Of a stretch of 64,000 nt of DNA, positions 1-8,668 are shown piece by piece. The DNA is from CAYGTO01 sp964352815 (GTDB lineage Bacteria > Pseudomonadota > Alphaproteobacteria > Rickettsiales > UBA3002), in contig CAYGTO010000001.1 of NCBI GenBank assembly GCA_964352815.1, positions 124,001 through 188,000 of the forward strand, written 5' to 3'. A program made the position numbers and the translations under genes. The notes beneath the pieces are model-generated. The model made no database searches. It was not told where the DNA came from and worked only from the letters and a program-made list of their open reading frames with translations. The first letter of the stretch is position 1. Every line of letters begins with the position of its first letter.

Positions 1-1692
1 GCTCATCGTGTCTTCATCATGTTCAACGACGATCACGGTGTTCCCGAGGTCGCGCAAATGTTCGAGTGTCGCGAGCAGCCGGTCATTGTCGCACTGATGC
101 AAACCAATCGATGGCTCATCGAGTACATATAGCACACCCGAAAGCCCAGACCCAATTTGTGAGGCAAGCCGGATCCGCTGCGATTCCCCGCCCGAAAGCG
201 TACCTGATTGACGATCGAGCGTGAGGTAATCGAGGCCAACATTATTCAGGAAACCAAGACGTTCACGGATTTCTTTGAGCACTTTTTCAGCGATCTGCTT
301 TTGCTTATTGGTGAGTTTTGCATCGAGCGTGTCGAACCATTTAACCGCATCGGAAATGGTCATTTCGCAGGTTTGGCCAATATGTAGCCCTCCGACTTTG
401 ACGCAGAGCGCTTCGGGTTTGAGTCGGTAACCATCGCAGGCCTCGCACTCAGTGATGGTCTGGAATTTCGAGAGTTCTTCGCGCACCCAGCTCGAATCGG
501 TTTCATGGAAACGTCGGGTGAGATTGTTGATCACCCCTTCGAACGGCTTGTTGCTTTTATAGGCGCGGATGCCGTCATAATAATCGATTTTGATGGGCGT
601 GTCGCCTGAGCCATAAAGCAGAATGTCTTGCACCTCTTCGCTCAGCGCGTCGAATGGCTCATTCAGGCTGAACTTATAGTGGCTCGCGAGCCCTTGCAGC
701 GTTTGCAGAAAATATTTCGACTGGGTGTTTTCCCAGGGTGCAATCGCACCTTCCGCCAGCGTTTTGGTGCGATCAGGGATGACTTGATCTTCATCGAACA
801 TCATCTCTGTGCCGAGGCCATCGCATGACGGGCACGCGCCGAAAGGGCTGTTGAAAGAGAAAAGGCGTGGCTCGATTTCTTCAAGCGTGAAGCCAGATTC
901 GGGGCATGAGAAGCGCGATGACAGGGTAATGATTTGCCCTTCTTTATAGTCGCTTTTGTTACCTTTCGGCAGACCAACGATTTCAATATGCGCCAGCCCA
1001 TCGCTGAGCGACAGCGCGGTTTCCAACGAATCCGCCACCCGATTGCCCATATCATCGGAAATTTTGAGACGGTCGACAACGATTTCGATATCGTGCTTTT
1101 TGTTCTTATCAATGTCGGGGACCGAATCGAGCTTATGCACTTCGCCGTCGATTTTTACACGGGTGAAGCCACGCTTTTGCAAGCCTCGAAGCTCTTTCGT
1201 ATGCTCACCCTTGCGGCCGCGCACAATCGGCGAGAGCAAGTGAAGCTTAGTGTCCACCGGCAGCTCCATGATGATATCAACCATTTGGCTTACGGTCTGC
1301 GACTCGATCGGCTTGCCCGTTGCCGGAGAATAGGGAATGCCGATGCGCGCATAGAGCAGGCGCATATAGTCATAAATTTCAGTCACCGTCCCGACGGTGG
1401 AGCGTGGGTTTTTCGAGGTGGTTTTCTGGTCAATCGCAATGGCGGGAGACAGACCGTCGATGCTCTCGACATCGGGCTTGTCTTGCACATTTAAGAATTG
1501 GCGCGCATAGGCCGAGAGTGATTCAACATAGCGGCGCTGGCCTTCGGCGTAAATCGTGTCGAAGGCGAGGGACGATTTCCCAGATCCTGACAGGCCGGTG
1601 ATCACCACCAGCTGGTCTTTCGGAATGTCGACATCGACATTTTTAAGATTGTGTTCTTTTGCGCCTTTGACGCGGATATGTGTATCGCCCAT
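1..1692 (-). CDS. uvrA: UvrA, excinuclease ABC subunit A (5' part, runs off left edge)
   Basis: Damage-recognition ATPase of the cytoplasmic UvrABC nucleotide-excision repair system. The window holds the first 564 codons with no stop; the second ATPase half lies outside. Seen: N-terminal Walker A GLSGSGKS at residues 33-40, followed by FDTIYAEGQRRYVE; cysteine pairs CPSC and CEAC of the zinc-binding insertions; ABC signature LSGGESQRI near residue 500; Walker B VLYVLDEPSIGLH; and VVEHDEDT close to the edge. The start ATG at 1692 is preceded by AAAGGCG, a fair Shine-Dalgarno. It is divergent from ssb with one small unknown gene between them; uvrA beside ssb is a common alphaproteobacterial arrangement. 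No clear LexA box was found upstream. Confidence 0.97.
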   Translation of the reverse strand, partial: MGDTHIRVKGAKEHNLKNVDVDIPKDQLVVITGLSGSGKSSLAFDTIYAEGQRRYVESLSAYARQFLNVQDKPDVESIDGLSPAIAIDQKTTSKNPRSTVGTVTEIYDYMRLLYARIGIPYSPATGKPIESQTVSQMVDIIMELPVDTKLHLLSPIVRGRKGEHTKELRGLQKRGFTRVKIDGEVHKLDSVPDIDKNKKHDIEIVVDRLKISDDMGNRVADSLETALSLSDGLAHIEIVGLPKGNKSDYKEGQIITLSSRFSCPESGFTLEEIEPRLFSFNSPFGACPSCDGLGTEMMFDEDQVIPDRTKTLAEGAIAPWENTQSKYFLQTLQGLASHYKFSLNEPFDALSEEVQDILLYGSGDTPIKIDYYDGIRAYKSNKPFEGVINNLTRRFHETDSSWVREELSKFQTITECEACDGYRLKPEALCVKVGGLHIGQTCEMTISDAVKWFDTLDAKLTNKQKQIAEKVLKEIRERLGFLNNVGLDYLTLDRQSGTLSGGESQRIRLASQIGSGLSGVLYVLDEPSIGLHQCDNDRLLATLEHLRDLGNTVIVVEHDEDTMS

Positions 1693-1707
1693 TTGTCGCC
1701 TTTCTGG

Positions 1708-1819
1708 ATCATTCCTATGGGCGCCTGCGGTGTCATATTCGTCCTCGAATGCTCATGTACTATGCGTACACTGCGCTTCTGCGGGCGAATATTCCTACCA
1801 GTCGCCTCCTAGGAATGAC
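1708..1819. repeat. 112-bp element with imperfect terminal inverted repeats
   Basis: The left end (1708-1727, ATCATTCCTATGGGCGCCTG) and the reverse complement of the right end (1799-1819, GTCATTCCTAGGAGGCGACT plus G) match at most positions. It is about 110 bp, non-coding, and sits directly upstream of the uvrA Shine-Dalgarno, so it would lie in the uvrA leader. It looks like a small MITE-like intergenic element. No second full copy was seen in the window. It is distinct from the TGTCAT-ended elements found elsewhere here. Confidence 0.5.
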
Positions 1820-1952
1820 CCATTGAAGGCGGCAAAGCCAACCCGATAGAAACTTGTAACAATTCTAAGTTTGTAATTGCGGCGGGAGTATAGGGGCGAA
1901 TAGCAGGGAATGCACGCCCTTTTTTATAACTTTTTGCTCATGTGGATGGGTT

Positions 1953-2456
1953 CTAAGAGCGGCCTTCGGGGGAGCGATCTATCAGTGTTTGGCAGACGGC
2001 TGCCACACTTTTAGGGGAGCCAGCTTCTTCGACGGTTTCTCCATCAAGCGTAAGCTTCGCGTCAACGCCTGCTTCGCGAATAGCATCATTCAAAAGATCA
2101 AACGTATTCTCAGGGAGGAACTCTGTTTGCGCAAGAACCTCGCCAGACCTTGGGTTCAAGCAGGATAAAGAAGGCGTTAGCGTTGTTCCCGAGGGCGAAT
2201 GACGCTCAGAAATTTCTATCTTCATGCGAATTCCATTGTGAGCATAATCGATAGACAAAGCATCTGCAGGAATATTGTATATGGCGCCATTGGGCTGAAT
2301 GACAGGGTTAGACTGAATGGAATGTTCAACCGATGCCAATGCATCAAAAACTCGACCTTTTACTAAGATTTCGTCTCCAAACACAGTAAATCCATTTTCG
2401 GAAGTGACATCGATTCCGAAAGCCTGATCCATAGGAATTCTGATTTCACTCATCAC
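1953..2456 (-). CDS. hypothetical protein, 167 aa
   Basis: Not recognised. A soluble acidic protein with no signal peptide or membrane segment. It begins MMSEIRIPMDQAFGIDV and has several short beta-rich stretches; the C-terminal third holds a helix-prone segment. The first two codons are both ATG, preceded by AAGGTG; the second ATG (2453) has the better spacing. It lies between uvrA and ssb, on the uvrA strand, with about 260 bp to uvrA that contains the inverted-repeat element. Codon use looks like its neighbours. It is probably a real lineage-specific gene, because the frame is long, has a ribosome binding site and fills the space between two solid genes. Confidence 0.65.
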   Translation of the reverse strand: MMSEIRIPMDQAFGIDVTSENGFTVFGDEILVKGRVFDALASVEHSIQSNPVIQPNGAIYNIPADALSIDYAHNGIRMKIEISERHSPSGTTLTPSLSCLNPRSGEVLAQTEFLPENTFDLLNDAIREAGVDAKLTLDGETVEEAGSPKSVAAVCQTLIDRSPEGRS

Positions 2457-2551
2457 CTTGTGCCCAACTTGATTAATTCCCTTGATGTTACCGTATGGCT
2501 CGCTCTAAAACTAGTAAAAAGTTAACAAATCTAAATGGAAAGTGAGCAGAT

Positions 2552-3043
2552 ATGGCAGGTTCAGTCAATAAAGTAACGTTAGTCGGCAATGTGGGGGCGG
2601 ATCCAGAGATTCGCGCAACGCAAGATGGCCGTGAAATCGCGAATATTTCCCTAGCGACCAGCGACACATGGAAAGATAAGAGCACCGGTGAGCGCCGTGA
2701 AAAAACCGAATGGCACCGGGTGGTGATTTTCAATGAGGGGCTGGTGAATGTAGTGAAAAACTATGTTTCAAAAGGTTCAAAACTCTACATTGAGGGCGCG
2801 CTTCAGACCCGCAAATGGCAGGATCGCGATGGCAATGATAAATATACGACCGAAGTGGTGCTTCAGGGTTATAATGGCAATCTGACGATGCTGGATAGCA
2901 AAGGTTCGGGCGGCAGCGCCTCATCAGGTTTTAATGATGGGGGTGCGCAGGACTACAGTCAGGCACCAGCATTTGGCCAAACGCCAAACCAATCGTCTCA
3001 GCCCGCCAAGGTGCCGGAGCTGGATGATGAGATCCCATTCTAG
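2552..3043 (+). CDS. ssb: Single-stranded DNA-binding protein
   Basis: SSB binds single-stranded DNA as a homotetramer and organises replication, recombination and repair proteins. Seen: an N-terminal OB fold over about residues 4-112 (MAGSVNKVTLVGNVGADPE, then TEWHRVVIF, GSKLYIEGALQTRKW), a Gly/Ser/Gln-rich linker at 113-150, and the acidic tail ending DDEIPF that docks partner proteins. Length of 163 aa is normal. Upstream GAAAGTGAG is a weak ribosome site. The gene is divergent from the uvrA side, as in many alphaproteobacteria. Confidence 0.97.
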   Translation: MAGSVNKVTLVGNVGADPEIRATQDGREIANISLATSDTWKDKSTGERREKTEWHRVVIFNEGLVNVVKNYVSKGSKLYIEGALQTRKWQDRDGNDKYTTEVVLQGYNGNLTMLDSKGSGGSASSGFNDGGAQDYSQAPAFGQTPNQSSQPAKVPELDDEIPF

Positions 3044-3074
3044 GGAAATATTAGAAATAAGCTAAATCAATAGG

Positions 3075-3101
3075 TTGACAATGTTGCGCTGCACGTATGT
3101 T
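3075..3101 (+). promoter_or_regulatory. possible sigma70-type promoter for the 3199 gene and dapF-mtaB
   Basis: A perfect -35 hexamer TTGACA at 3075-3080 is followed 15 bp later by TATGTT (3096-3101), a poorer -10 with short spacing. At 17 bp the hexamer would be TGTTGT. It lies after the ssb stop and about 100 bp before the next gene, so its position is sensible. Weak call. Confidence 0.3.
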
Positions 3102-3198
3102 GTGTGCTCAGGGCCAATTATGGGCATGATTTCATTTTACGTCCCTTGATATAACAGCTATACTAACCCTAGAAATAATATAATATTTACAGGGGTTT

Positions 3199-3618
3199 AT
3201 GCAAAATTTATACTATATTTTAGCTTTGTGCTCGATAGCTGTAGTGTATGCCTATTTCCCCATCATCATGCTCTATGTGAAGCCGTTGAAGAAGGTAGTG
3301 GTAAGTGAAATGCTCCGTATGCTTAAGCATGAATTGCCGTCGGATTATGTGAATGAGCATTTAAAGCCATGCATTCAAGAGATTGCGGAATGCCAGATTC
3401 AGCTAGCGGAATATCGCGTAGGACCAAACGCAACCAAATCTGAAATTAGGGAAGCGGCCCTCGAGCAGGCTGCGCTCTCGGTCCCTGCTATTCTCGTCTA
3501 TGCCTTTCAGCGTCATGATTTACGCCGTGTAGAAAAGAGAGCGACCGGGAAAGAAATCGAAATTCTCAAACGACACAATGTATTGCCATACGCCCTTCCG
3601 ATCGATATACCGACCTAG
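3199..3618 (+). CDS. hypothetical protein with N-terminal membrane anchor, 139 aa
   Basis: Not recognised. Residues about 4-26 form one hydrophobic segment, followed by KPLKK, so the rest should lie in the cytoplasm or the segment may act as an uncleaved signal anchor. The remainder is a soluble helical region of about 110 residues rich in Glu and Lys with a C-terminal KRHNVLPYALPIDIPT. AGGGG five bases before the ATG supports the start. It is 24 bp upstream of dapF on the same strand and may be cotranscribed with it. Confidence 0.7.
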   Translation: MQNLYYILALCSIAVVYAYFPIIMLYVKPLKKVVVSEMLRMLKHELPSDYVNEHLKPCIQEIAECQIQLAEYRVGPNATKSEIREAALEQAALSVPAILVYAFQRHDLRRVEKRATGKEIEILKRHNVLPYALPIDIPT

Positions 3619-3642
3619 AAGGCGTAAATAAGGCGATAGACA

Positions 3643-4482
3643 ATGCAATCGATTCTATTTGTAAAAATGCATGGCTGCGGCAATGATTTTGTGATCATTG
3701 ACGGGCGCAGCGCTGTGGCATTTCAACCAGAATGGGCAGCGCGCATTGCGGACCGGCATACGGGTGTAGGCTGTGACCAGCTGATTGTGATGGAGCCGAG
3801 CAAAGAGGCTGACATCTTCATGCGTATTTACAATGCTGACGGATCGCAGGTCGATGCGTGTGGCAATGCGACGCGCTGTATCGGCTGGCTGGTCATGGAA
3901 GAAAAAGGTGCTGATCACGCGACCATCGAGACCAATGCGGGGCTGATTTCGTGTGAGCGTATGGGTGATCGTCAGGTGCGCCTTGATATGGGAATGCCGA
4001 AAACCGAGTGGCAGCACATCCCGCTCGCGGAATCACGTAACACGACCCATTTGGGGATTGAGGCGGGGAATTTAGCCGATCCGGTCGCGGTGAATATGGG
4101 CAATCCGCATGCGGTGTTTTTCGTCACGACACTCGATACTGTGGCGTTCCAGAAAGTCGGGCCAGTCTTAGAAGTGAACCCATTATTTCCCGAGAAAGCG
4201 AATATTTCTGCTGTGCAGGTGATAGATAGCGGTCAGGTCAAAGCACGTGTCTGGGAACGCGGGGCTGGGCTAACGCTCGCCTGCGGTACAGCGGCCTGCG
4301 CGATTGTGGTAGCCGGCGTGCAGCGCGGATTGATTGACCGGAAATGCACGGTGAGTCTTCCAGGCGGTGACCTCCAGATTGAATGGTGCGGTGAAGAAAG
4401 CGATATGCCGGGCCATGTGCTCATGACCGGGCCGGTCGCGCATGTGTTTGAGGGTGAGATTGATACAGGCTTGTTTTCTTAA
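3643..4482 (+). CDS. dapF: Diaminopimelate epimerase
   Basis: DapF interconverts LL- and meso-diaminopimelate in the cytoplasm, supplying lysine and the peptidoglycan cross-link residue. Seen: the two catalytic cysteines of this PLP-independent racemase family, Cys73 in DACGNATRC and Cys214 in LACGTAAC, plus the N-terminal MHGCGNDFVIID signature. The 279-aa length is normal. It is followed after 14 bp by mtaB and then ftsY, the usual alphaproteobacterial dapF-mtaB-ftsY order. The presence of dapF implies that the organism makes a DAP-type cell wall. Confidence 0.97.
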   Translation: MQSILFVKMHGCGNDFVIIDGRSAVAFQPEWAARIADRHTGVGCDQLIVMEPSKEADIFMRIYNADGSQVDACGNATRCIGWLVMEEKGADHATIETNAGLISCERMGDRQVRLDMGMPKTEWQHIPLAESRNTTHLGIEAGNLADPVAVNMGNPHAVFFVTTLDTVAFQKVGPVLEVNPLFPEKANISAVQVIDSGQVKARVWERGAGLTLACGTAACAIVVAGVQRGLIDRKCTVSLPGGDLQIEWCGEESDMPGHVLMTGPVAHVFEGEIDTGLFS

Positions 4483-4496
4483 GCCATCTGAGGTAG

Positions 4497-5762
4497 ATGA
4501 GCCGCATGAGTAATGAAATTGTCACCTTTGGCTGCCGGCTGAATGCCTATGAAAGCCAGTTGATGCAGCAGCATGCCGATCAAGCAGGGCTGAAGGATGC
4601 GATTATCCTGAATAGCTGTGCGGTGACGGCAGAGGCGGAGCGTCAGTTGCGCCAGACTATCCGTAAGAAACGTCGCGAACATCCGAATGCGAAAATTATT
4701 GTCACGGGCTGCGCGGCGCAGGTGCATCCAGAAGACTATGCATCGATGGATGAAGTCGATCTGGTGCTCGGCAATGAAGAGAAATTGCATGCGGGGGAGT
4801 GGCAATTCTTAGCATCCGATATGCATGAACCTATTCGCGTGAATGACATCATGTCGGTGGAAGAGACCGCGGCGCATATGCTGACCTCGTTTGAAGGCAA
4901 ATCACGCGCTTTTGTTCAGGTGCAAAATGGCTGCAACCATCGCTGCACTTTTTGCATTATCCCTTATGGCCGTGGCAATTCGCGCAGCGTGCCGATGGGG
5001 GAGGTAGTGACTCAGCTACGCGCACTGGTCGAGCAAGGCTTTCAGGAAGTGGTGCTGACCGGCGTGGATATTTCGGATTATGGTGAAGATCTGCCGGGCG
5101 AGCCGACGCTCGGTGAGTTGTGCCAGCGGCTGCTGAAAAATGTGCCCGAGTTGCCGCGGTTACGTTTGTCGTCGATTGATGCGGTGGAAGTGGATGACAC
5201 GCTCTATCGCTTGCTGGCCGAAGAGCCGCGTCTCATGCCGCATTTGCATATTAGCCTGCAGGCGGGGGATGATATGGTGCTCAAGCGGATGAAACGCCGG
5301 CATTTGCGCCAGGATATTGTTGATTTCTGCGCGAAGGTCAAAGACCTCCGGCCAGACATCGTCTTCGGCGCGGATATTATTGCCGGCTTCCCGACCGAAA
5401 CGGACGATATGTTCGCCAATACGCGGCGTTTGCTCGATGAAATTCCCGAGCTGATCCATATGCATATTTTCCCCTATTCCAAGCGCCCCGGAACGCCGGC
5501 CGCACGCATGCCGCAGGTGGCTGGGGATGTACGCAAAGCCCGTGCGAAACAGCTGCGTGAAGCAGGAGAGCGGAATTTACAGCATTATTTGTCGCGTCAA
5601 ATCAACGCATCTGCGCAGGTGTTGGTCGAAAAAGATGGCGAGGGGCATAGCGAACATTTTGCCAAGGTGCGCATCGAGGGCGCGGCGGTGAGTGACACGC
5701 AGATTGTGCCCGCGAGAATCACGGGCGTTGACGGCGAAACATTGCTCGCACAGGCCGCTTAG
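4497..5762 (+). CDS. mtaB: tRNA t6A37 methylthiotransferase MtaB
   Basis: Radical-SAM enzyme that adds a methylthio group to t6A at position 37 of tRNAs reading ANN codons. Seen: N-terminal UPF0004 domain with the cluster cysteines in FGCRLNAYES, NSCAVTAEAE and VTGCAAQ; radical-SAM triad CNHRCTFC inside QNGCNHRCTFCIIPYGRG; a C-terminal TRAM-like stretch. 421 aa is a typical length. Two starts are possible, 4497 (AGGT only three bases away) and 4506 (MSNEIVTFG, nearer the family start); the first is given. It lies between dapF and ftsY, and the 16-kb tsaD region supplies the t6A precursor pathway. Confidence 0.93.
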   Translation: MSRMSNEIVTFGCRLNAYESQLMQQHADQAGLKDAIILNSCAVTAEAERQLRQTIRKKRREHPNAKIIVTGCAAQVHPEDYASMDEVDLVLGNEEKLHAGEWQFLASDMHEPIRVNDIMSVEETAAHMLTSFEGKSRAFVQVQNGCNHRCTFCIIPYGRGNSRSVPMGEVVTQLRALVEQGFQEVVLTGVDISDYGEDLPGEPTLGELCQRLLKNVPELPRLRLSSIDAVEVDDTLYRLLAEEPRLMPHLHISLQAGDDMVLKRMKRRHLRQDIVDFCAKVKDLRPDIVFGADIIAGFPTETDDMFANTRRLLDEIPELIHMHIFPYSKRPGTPAARMPQVAGDVRKARAKQLREAGERNLQHYLSRQINASAQVLVEKDGEGHSEHFAKVRIEGAAVSDTQIVPARITGVDGETLLAQAA

Positions 5763-5801
5763 GCGCTACACCTCTCCTCTATTTTCCGTTATACTGATCC
5801 T

Positions 5802-6764
5802 ATGGAAGAGCTCTCTCTCACCGAATTTGGTATGCGCTTATTTTGGGCGGTGATCGGTTTTTTTGATCATGGGGAACTGATCTCCTATCAGAATATTCTG
5901 ATTCCCCTGGCGATTGCCATGCTGATCGCGTGGCGGATGAAGGCGAACCCGATCCGTTATTTTTTCGATAAAACGGTCTGGCGATCGAAAAGTGTGCAGC
6001 TCGATATGCTCTATTATTTGCTGATTGTTCCGATGGGTGCGTTTCTGGTAATCCCGCTTTTTGTCACGGTGCAGCTTTACCTTAATGTGGAGGGAGTGGC
6101 ATTACTCGAACATTGGTTTGGCCCAGCGGCAGCGCATGGTGAGAATGGGCTTGCCGAGATGGCGCTCTATTCATTGCTCATGTTTTTGTGCCTTGATTTT
6201 GGTTTCTTTATTTCGCATTACGCTTCCCATAAATGGAAGCTGATTTGGTGTTTTCATAAAGTCCACCACTCGGCTGAGAAGCTGGTCTTTTTCTCTGCAA
6301 TGCGTTTCCATCCGTTCGATATTGCGTGGAATGTCGGCGCGTCACTCGCGCTGACGGGGGTGGTCGGCGCACTATGCCAATATAGTTTCTACAGCGGAGA
6401 AGAGGTGCTTGAGCTATTCGGCAACCATATCATTGTCGGGCTCTCTTACTTGACAACGCATAATCTGCGCCACTCGCATATCTGGCTGCACTATCCGCGC
6501 TGGTTACGTTTCCTCATGTCACCCGCGCAGCATCAATTGCATCACAGCATGCGGCCGCAGCATATCGACCGAAATTTCGGCTATCTCTTGACCTGCTGGG
6601 ACCAATGGTTCGGCACGCTCTATGAGCCGAAGGAGCAAGAGCCGTTCGAGACCGGTGTCGTCGGGATGGCGTCCGAAGGGCCGCGCACGCATGATTCTGT
6701 GTGGAAGTTACTGACCGTACCCTTCCGCGATGCCTACGATGTTTTAGCCGGGCGTAAACGGTGA
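5802..6764 (+). CDS. Sterol desaturase / fatty acid hydroxylase family membrane protein
   Basis: Integral membrane di-iron oxygenase of the fatty acid hydroxylase superfamily. Several hydrophobic segments lie in the first 140 residues (about 30-48, 75-98, 120-140). The histidine clusters that bind iron follow: HYASH near residue 139, FHKVHH, then HNLRHSH and QHQLHHS, with HIDRNFGYLLTCWDQWFGT near the end. The substrate cannot be told from sequence; family members hydroxylate sterols, lipids or carotenoids. It sits between mtaB and ftsY on the same strand with 39 bp and 36 bp gaps, so it may be in their operon, but this is not a standard member of it. Confidence 0.85.
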   Translation: MEELSLTEFGMRLFWAVIGFFDHGELISYQNILIPLAIAMLIAWRMKANPIRYFFDKTVWRSKSVQLDMLYYLLIVPMGAFLVIPLFVTVQLYLNVEGVALLEHWFGPAAAHGENGLAEMALYSLLMFLCLDFGFFISHYASHKWKLIWCFHKVHHSAEKLVFFSAMRFHPFDIAWNVGASLALTGVVGALCQYSFYSGEEVLELFGNHIIVGLSYLTTHNLRHSHIWLHYPRWLRFLMSPAQHQLHHSMRPQHIDRNFGYLLTCWDQWFGTLYEPKEQEPFETGVVGMASEGPRTHDSVWKLLTVPFRDAYDVLAGRKR

Positions 6765-6800
6765 ATTCCTGCTGACAAGCGGCGGCGCGATCGCTAGACC

Positions 6801-7718
6801 ATGGGAATGTCATGGTTATCCAAACTGAAAGATGGGTTGAGCAAAACCTCTTCTTCGATTAGCGAAGGAATCGGTGATGTGGTGCTGCGCCGCACGCTTG
6901 ATGATGAGGCGCTTGAAGAACTCGAGGAACTGCTAATTCGCGCAGATGTTGGGGCGTCGGCGGCGATGAAAATCGTGAGCGAATTTGGCAAGGGCCGGTT
7001 TGATAAAGAAATCTCCGAAGAAGAAATAAAGTCAGGGCTGGCGGAGCATATTGCAGCACTTCTGGCCCCTGCGGCCAAGCCGCTCGTACTGAGCGATGCA
7101 GCGCCGCATGTGGTGCTAGTGGTTGGGGTGAATGGCAATGGCAAGACCACGACCATTGGTAAGATGGCGCAGCAATATACGAATGAGAGGAAGAAGGTTA
7201 TGCTCGCGGCCGCAGATACGTTTCGTGCGGCGGCAGTGGAACAGCTTCAGGTGTGGGCTGAGCGCGTTGCCTGCTCGTTCATTAAAGGGGAGTTGAATAC
7301 GGATCCGGCGAGTGTCGCCTATCAAGCGCTGGAGCGAGCGAAAGCCGAAGGGGTAGATGTGTTGTTCATTGATACGGCAGGCCGGCTTCAAAACAAAGCA
7401 AATCTGATGGAAGAGCTGAAAAAAATTCGCCGCGTTTTGCAAAAAATTGACGAGACTGCGCCGCATACGGTGCTGCAGGTGCTCGATGCGACGACGGGGC
7501 AAAATGCGCTGTCGCAAGTGGAGGCATTTCAGGAAGTGGCGGAAGTAAACGGGCTGGTGGTGACCAAGCTTGATGGTACGGCGAAGGCCGGCGTGGTGGT
7601 GGCACTGGCAGAGAAATTTAACATTGCGGTGCATGCGATTGGCGTGGGCGAGGGGATTGATGACCTTCAGCCCTTTGAAGCGCAGGCATTTGCGGATAGG
7701 CTAATGGGGATTAAATAG
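6801..7718 (+). CDS. ftsY: Signal recognition particle receptor FtsY
   Basis: GTPase receptor that docks SRP-ribosome complexes at the inner membrane for cotranslational insertion. Seen: N domain in about the first 95 residues, then the G domain with P-loop GVNGNGKTTT (about 110-119), DTFRAAAVEQL, DTAGRLQNK and the TKLDGTAKAG guanine-specificity region. At 305 aa it lacks the long acidic A domain of E. coli FtsY, as in many alphaproteobacteria. The start could be 6801 or 6807 (MSWLSKLKDGL); no strong ribosome site separates them. Confidence 0.96.
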   Translation: MGMSWLSKLKDGLSKTSSSISEGIGDVVLRRTLDDEALEELEELLIRADVGASAAMKIVSEFGKGRFDKEISEEEIKSGLAEHIAALLAPAAKPLVLSDAAPHVVLVVGVNGNGKTTTIGKMAQQYTNERKKVMLAAADTFRAAAVEQLQVWAERVACSFIKGELNTDPASVAYQALERAKAEGVDVLFIDTAGRLQNKANLMEELKKIRRVLQKIDETAPHTVLQVLDATTGQNALSQVEAFQEVAEVNGLVVTKLDGTAKAGVVVALAEKFNIAVHAIGVGEGIDDLQPFEAQAFADRLMGIK

Positions 7719-7719
7719 T

Positions 7720-7832
7720 TGTCATTCCCGCAGAAGCGGGAGCCGGAGCGAAGTGGAGACCAGCGAAGCTAATCCAATACACCAGGAGGCATCTCTGGAA
7801 TTCAATGGATCCCCGTTTTCACGGGGATGACA
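7720..7832. repeat. TGTCAT-ended intergenic palindromic element, copy A
   Basis: 113 bp between ftsY and the RidA gene. The ends are inverted repeats, TGTCATTCCCG and its partner CGGGGATGACA. Each end is also a small hairpin: TCCCGC...GCGGGA on the left and CCCCG TTTTCA CGGGG on the right. It contains a 30-bp module at 7740-7769 (GAGCCGGAGCGAAGTGGAGA onward) that recurs with one mismatch in inverse orientation at 24599-24628. It is probably transcribed in the ftsY 3' region. Confidence 0.8.
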
Positions 7833-7861
7833 TAAAACGTTAACTGACAGGGAGAAAAACG

Positions 7862-8215
7862 ATGACCATTGAACGATTACATTCTGGACCGAAACTGAGC
7901 CGCGTGGTGAAACATGCGGGGATTGTTTATCTTTGTGGCCAGGTGGCCAAGGATTATGCCGGCGATATTCAGGAACAAACGCGCACGACGCTCGAGCGTA
8001 TCGATGAGCATTTGGCCGAAGCGGGAACAGACAAAAGCCGGATTTTGACGGCGACGGTGTATTTGCACGATATCAAACAAGCTGCTCAAATGAACGAAAT
8101 CTGGAACGCCTGGCTTTCAGACTGCGCCCCACCGGCGCGCACCTGCGTTCAGGCGGAGCTTGCCAAGCCAGAAATTCTGGTTGAAATCACACTTCAAGCG
8201 GCGATGCCGGAATAG
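7862..8215 (+). CDS. RidA/YjgF family protein
   Basis: RidA-family proteins are small trimeric enzymes that hydrolyse reactive enamine/imine intermediates, though subfamilies differ. Seen: 117 aa, a typical N-terminal strand HAGIVYLCGQVAKD, the TRTTLERIDEHLAEAG region, TVYLHDIKQAAQMN, and the conserved arginine in PPARTCVQAELA followed by VEITLQA. Together these match the whole family fold. Its Shine-Dalgarno AGGGAG lies nine bases before the ATG, just after repeat copy A. The stop abuts the convergent PDZ gene with no gap. Confidence 0.88.
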   Translation: MTIERLHSGPKLSRVVKHAGIVYLCGQVAKDYAGDIQEQTRTTLERIDEHLAEAGTDKSRILTATVYLHDIKQAAQMNEIWNAWLSDCAPPARTCVQAELAKPEILVEITLQAAMPE

Positions 8216-8623
8216 TCACCCTCTGGATTGCTTCAGTAAGTTGGTCTGCGCAAAATTCCTGATACAGTGGTTGTTTACTTCGTAATGATCATCCAATGAA
8301 CCATCGATAATGTCGGTAGGGTCTGGATCAATTTCTGAACGATATAATTCCACTTTGAAGGGGGTGCCATCACGCATTACCTCCAAAGTAAGTTTAGAGC
8401 CCTGAGGGCCTCGAAGGTGGGTGTTTTGGTCTACAATTCGGATAAGGTCATCTGTGAGAAGTCCTGCCTCATAAGCCGGCGTTCCGTGCATCACCTTTCC
8501 AATTTTCCGGTCATAGTATGGTAAAGGCGCGCGCATGTCTTTACGTGTCGATTCTTCATACACTCCAATGCCACAGTAAAGCTTCTTGCTGGCTGAAATC
8601 TCTGTTTCTTCTGTTTCGGACAT
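8216..8623 (-). CDS. small stand-alone PDZ-domain protein, 135 aa
   Basis: Residues about 40-95 read as a PDZ domain: GKVMHGTPAYEAGLLTDD, then LIRIVDQNT and LTLEVMRDGTPFKVELYR, the pattern seen in trypsin-like and C-terminal processing proteases. No protease domain, signal peptide or membrane segment is present, so this is a lone PDZ protein that probably binds peptide ends. The first 15 residues are acidic. It has a possible four-half-site PhoB-type array 46-85 bp upstream (8669-8708), which links it to the other putative regulon members here. It lies back to back with the virB operon. Confidence 0.72.
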   Translation of the reverse strand: MSETEETEISASKKLYCGIGVYEESTRKDMRAPLPYYDRKIGKVMHGTPAYEAGLLTDDLIRIVDQNTHLRGPQGSKLTLEVMRDGTPFKVELYRSEIDPDPTDIIDGSLDDHYEVNNHCIRNFAQTNLLKQSRG

Positions 8624-8668
8624 GTTACCCCCCCATCTTCGTTATGCATTAAGCGATAGAGCAACATC

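Noticed and set aside
934..1494. Long plus-strand open frame over uvrA
   Set aside because: It is antisense to a clear UvrA coding region; codon bias explains it.
1894..1926. GGGCG...CGCCC followed by a T run, terminator-like on the plus strand
   Set aside because: Five-base stem, 16-base loop, and no plus-strand gene ends upstream; both neighbours are on the minus strand.
7829..7855. ATGACATAAAACGTTAACTGACAG as another PhoB-type box before the RidA gene
   Set aside because: The half sites are not 11 bp apart, and the first is the end of repeat copy A.
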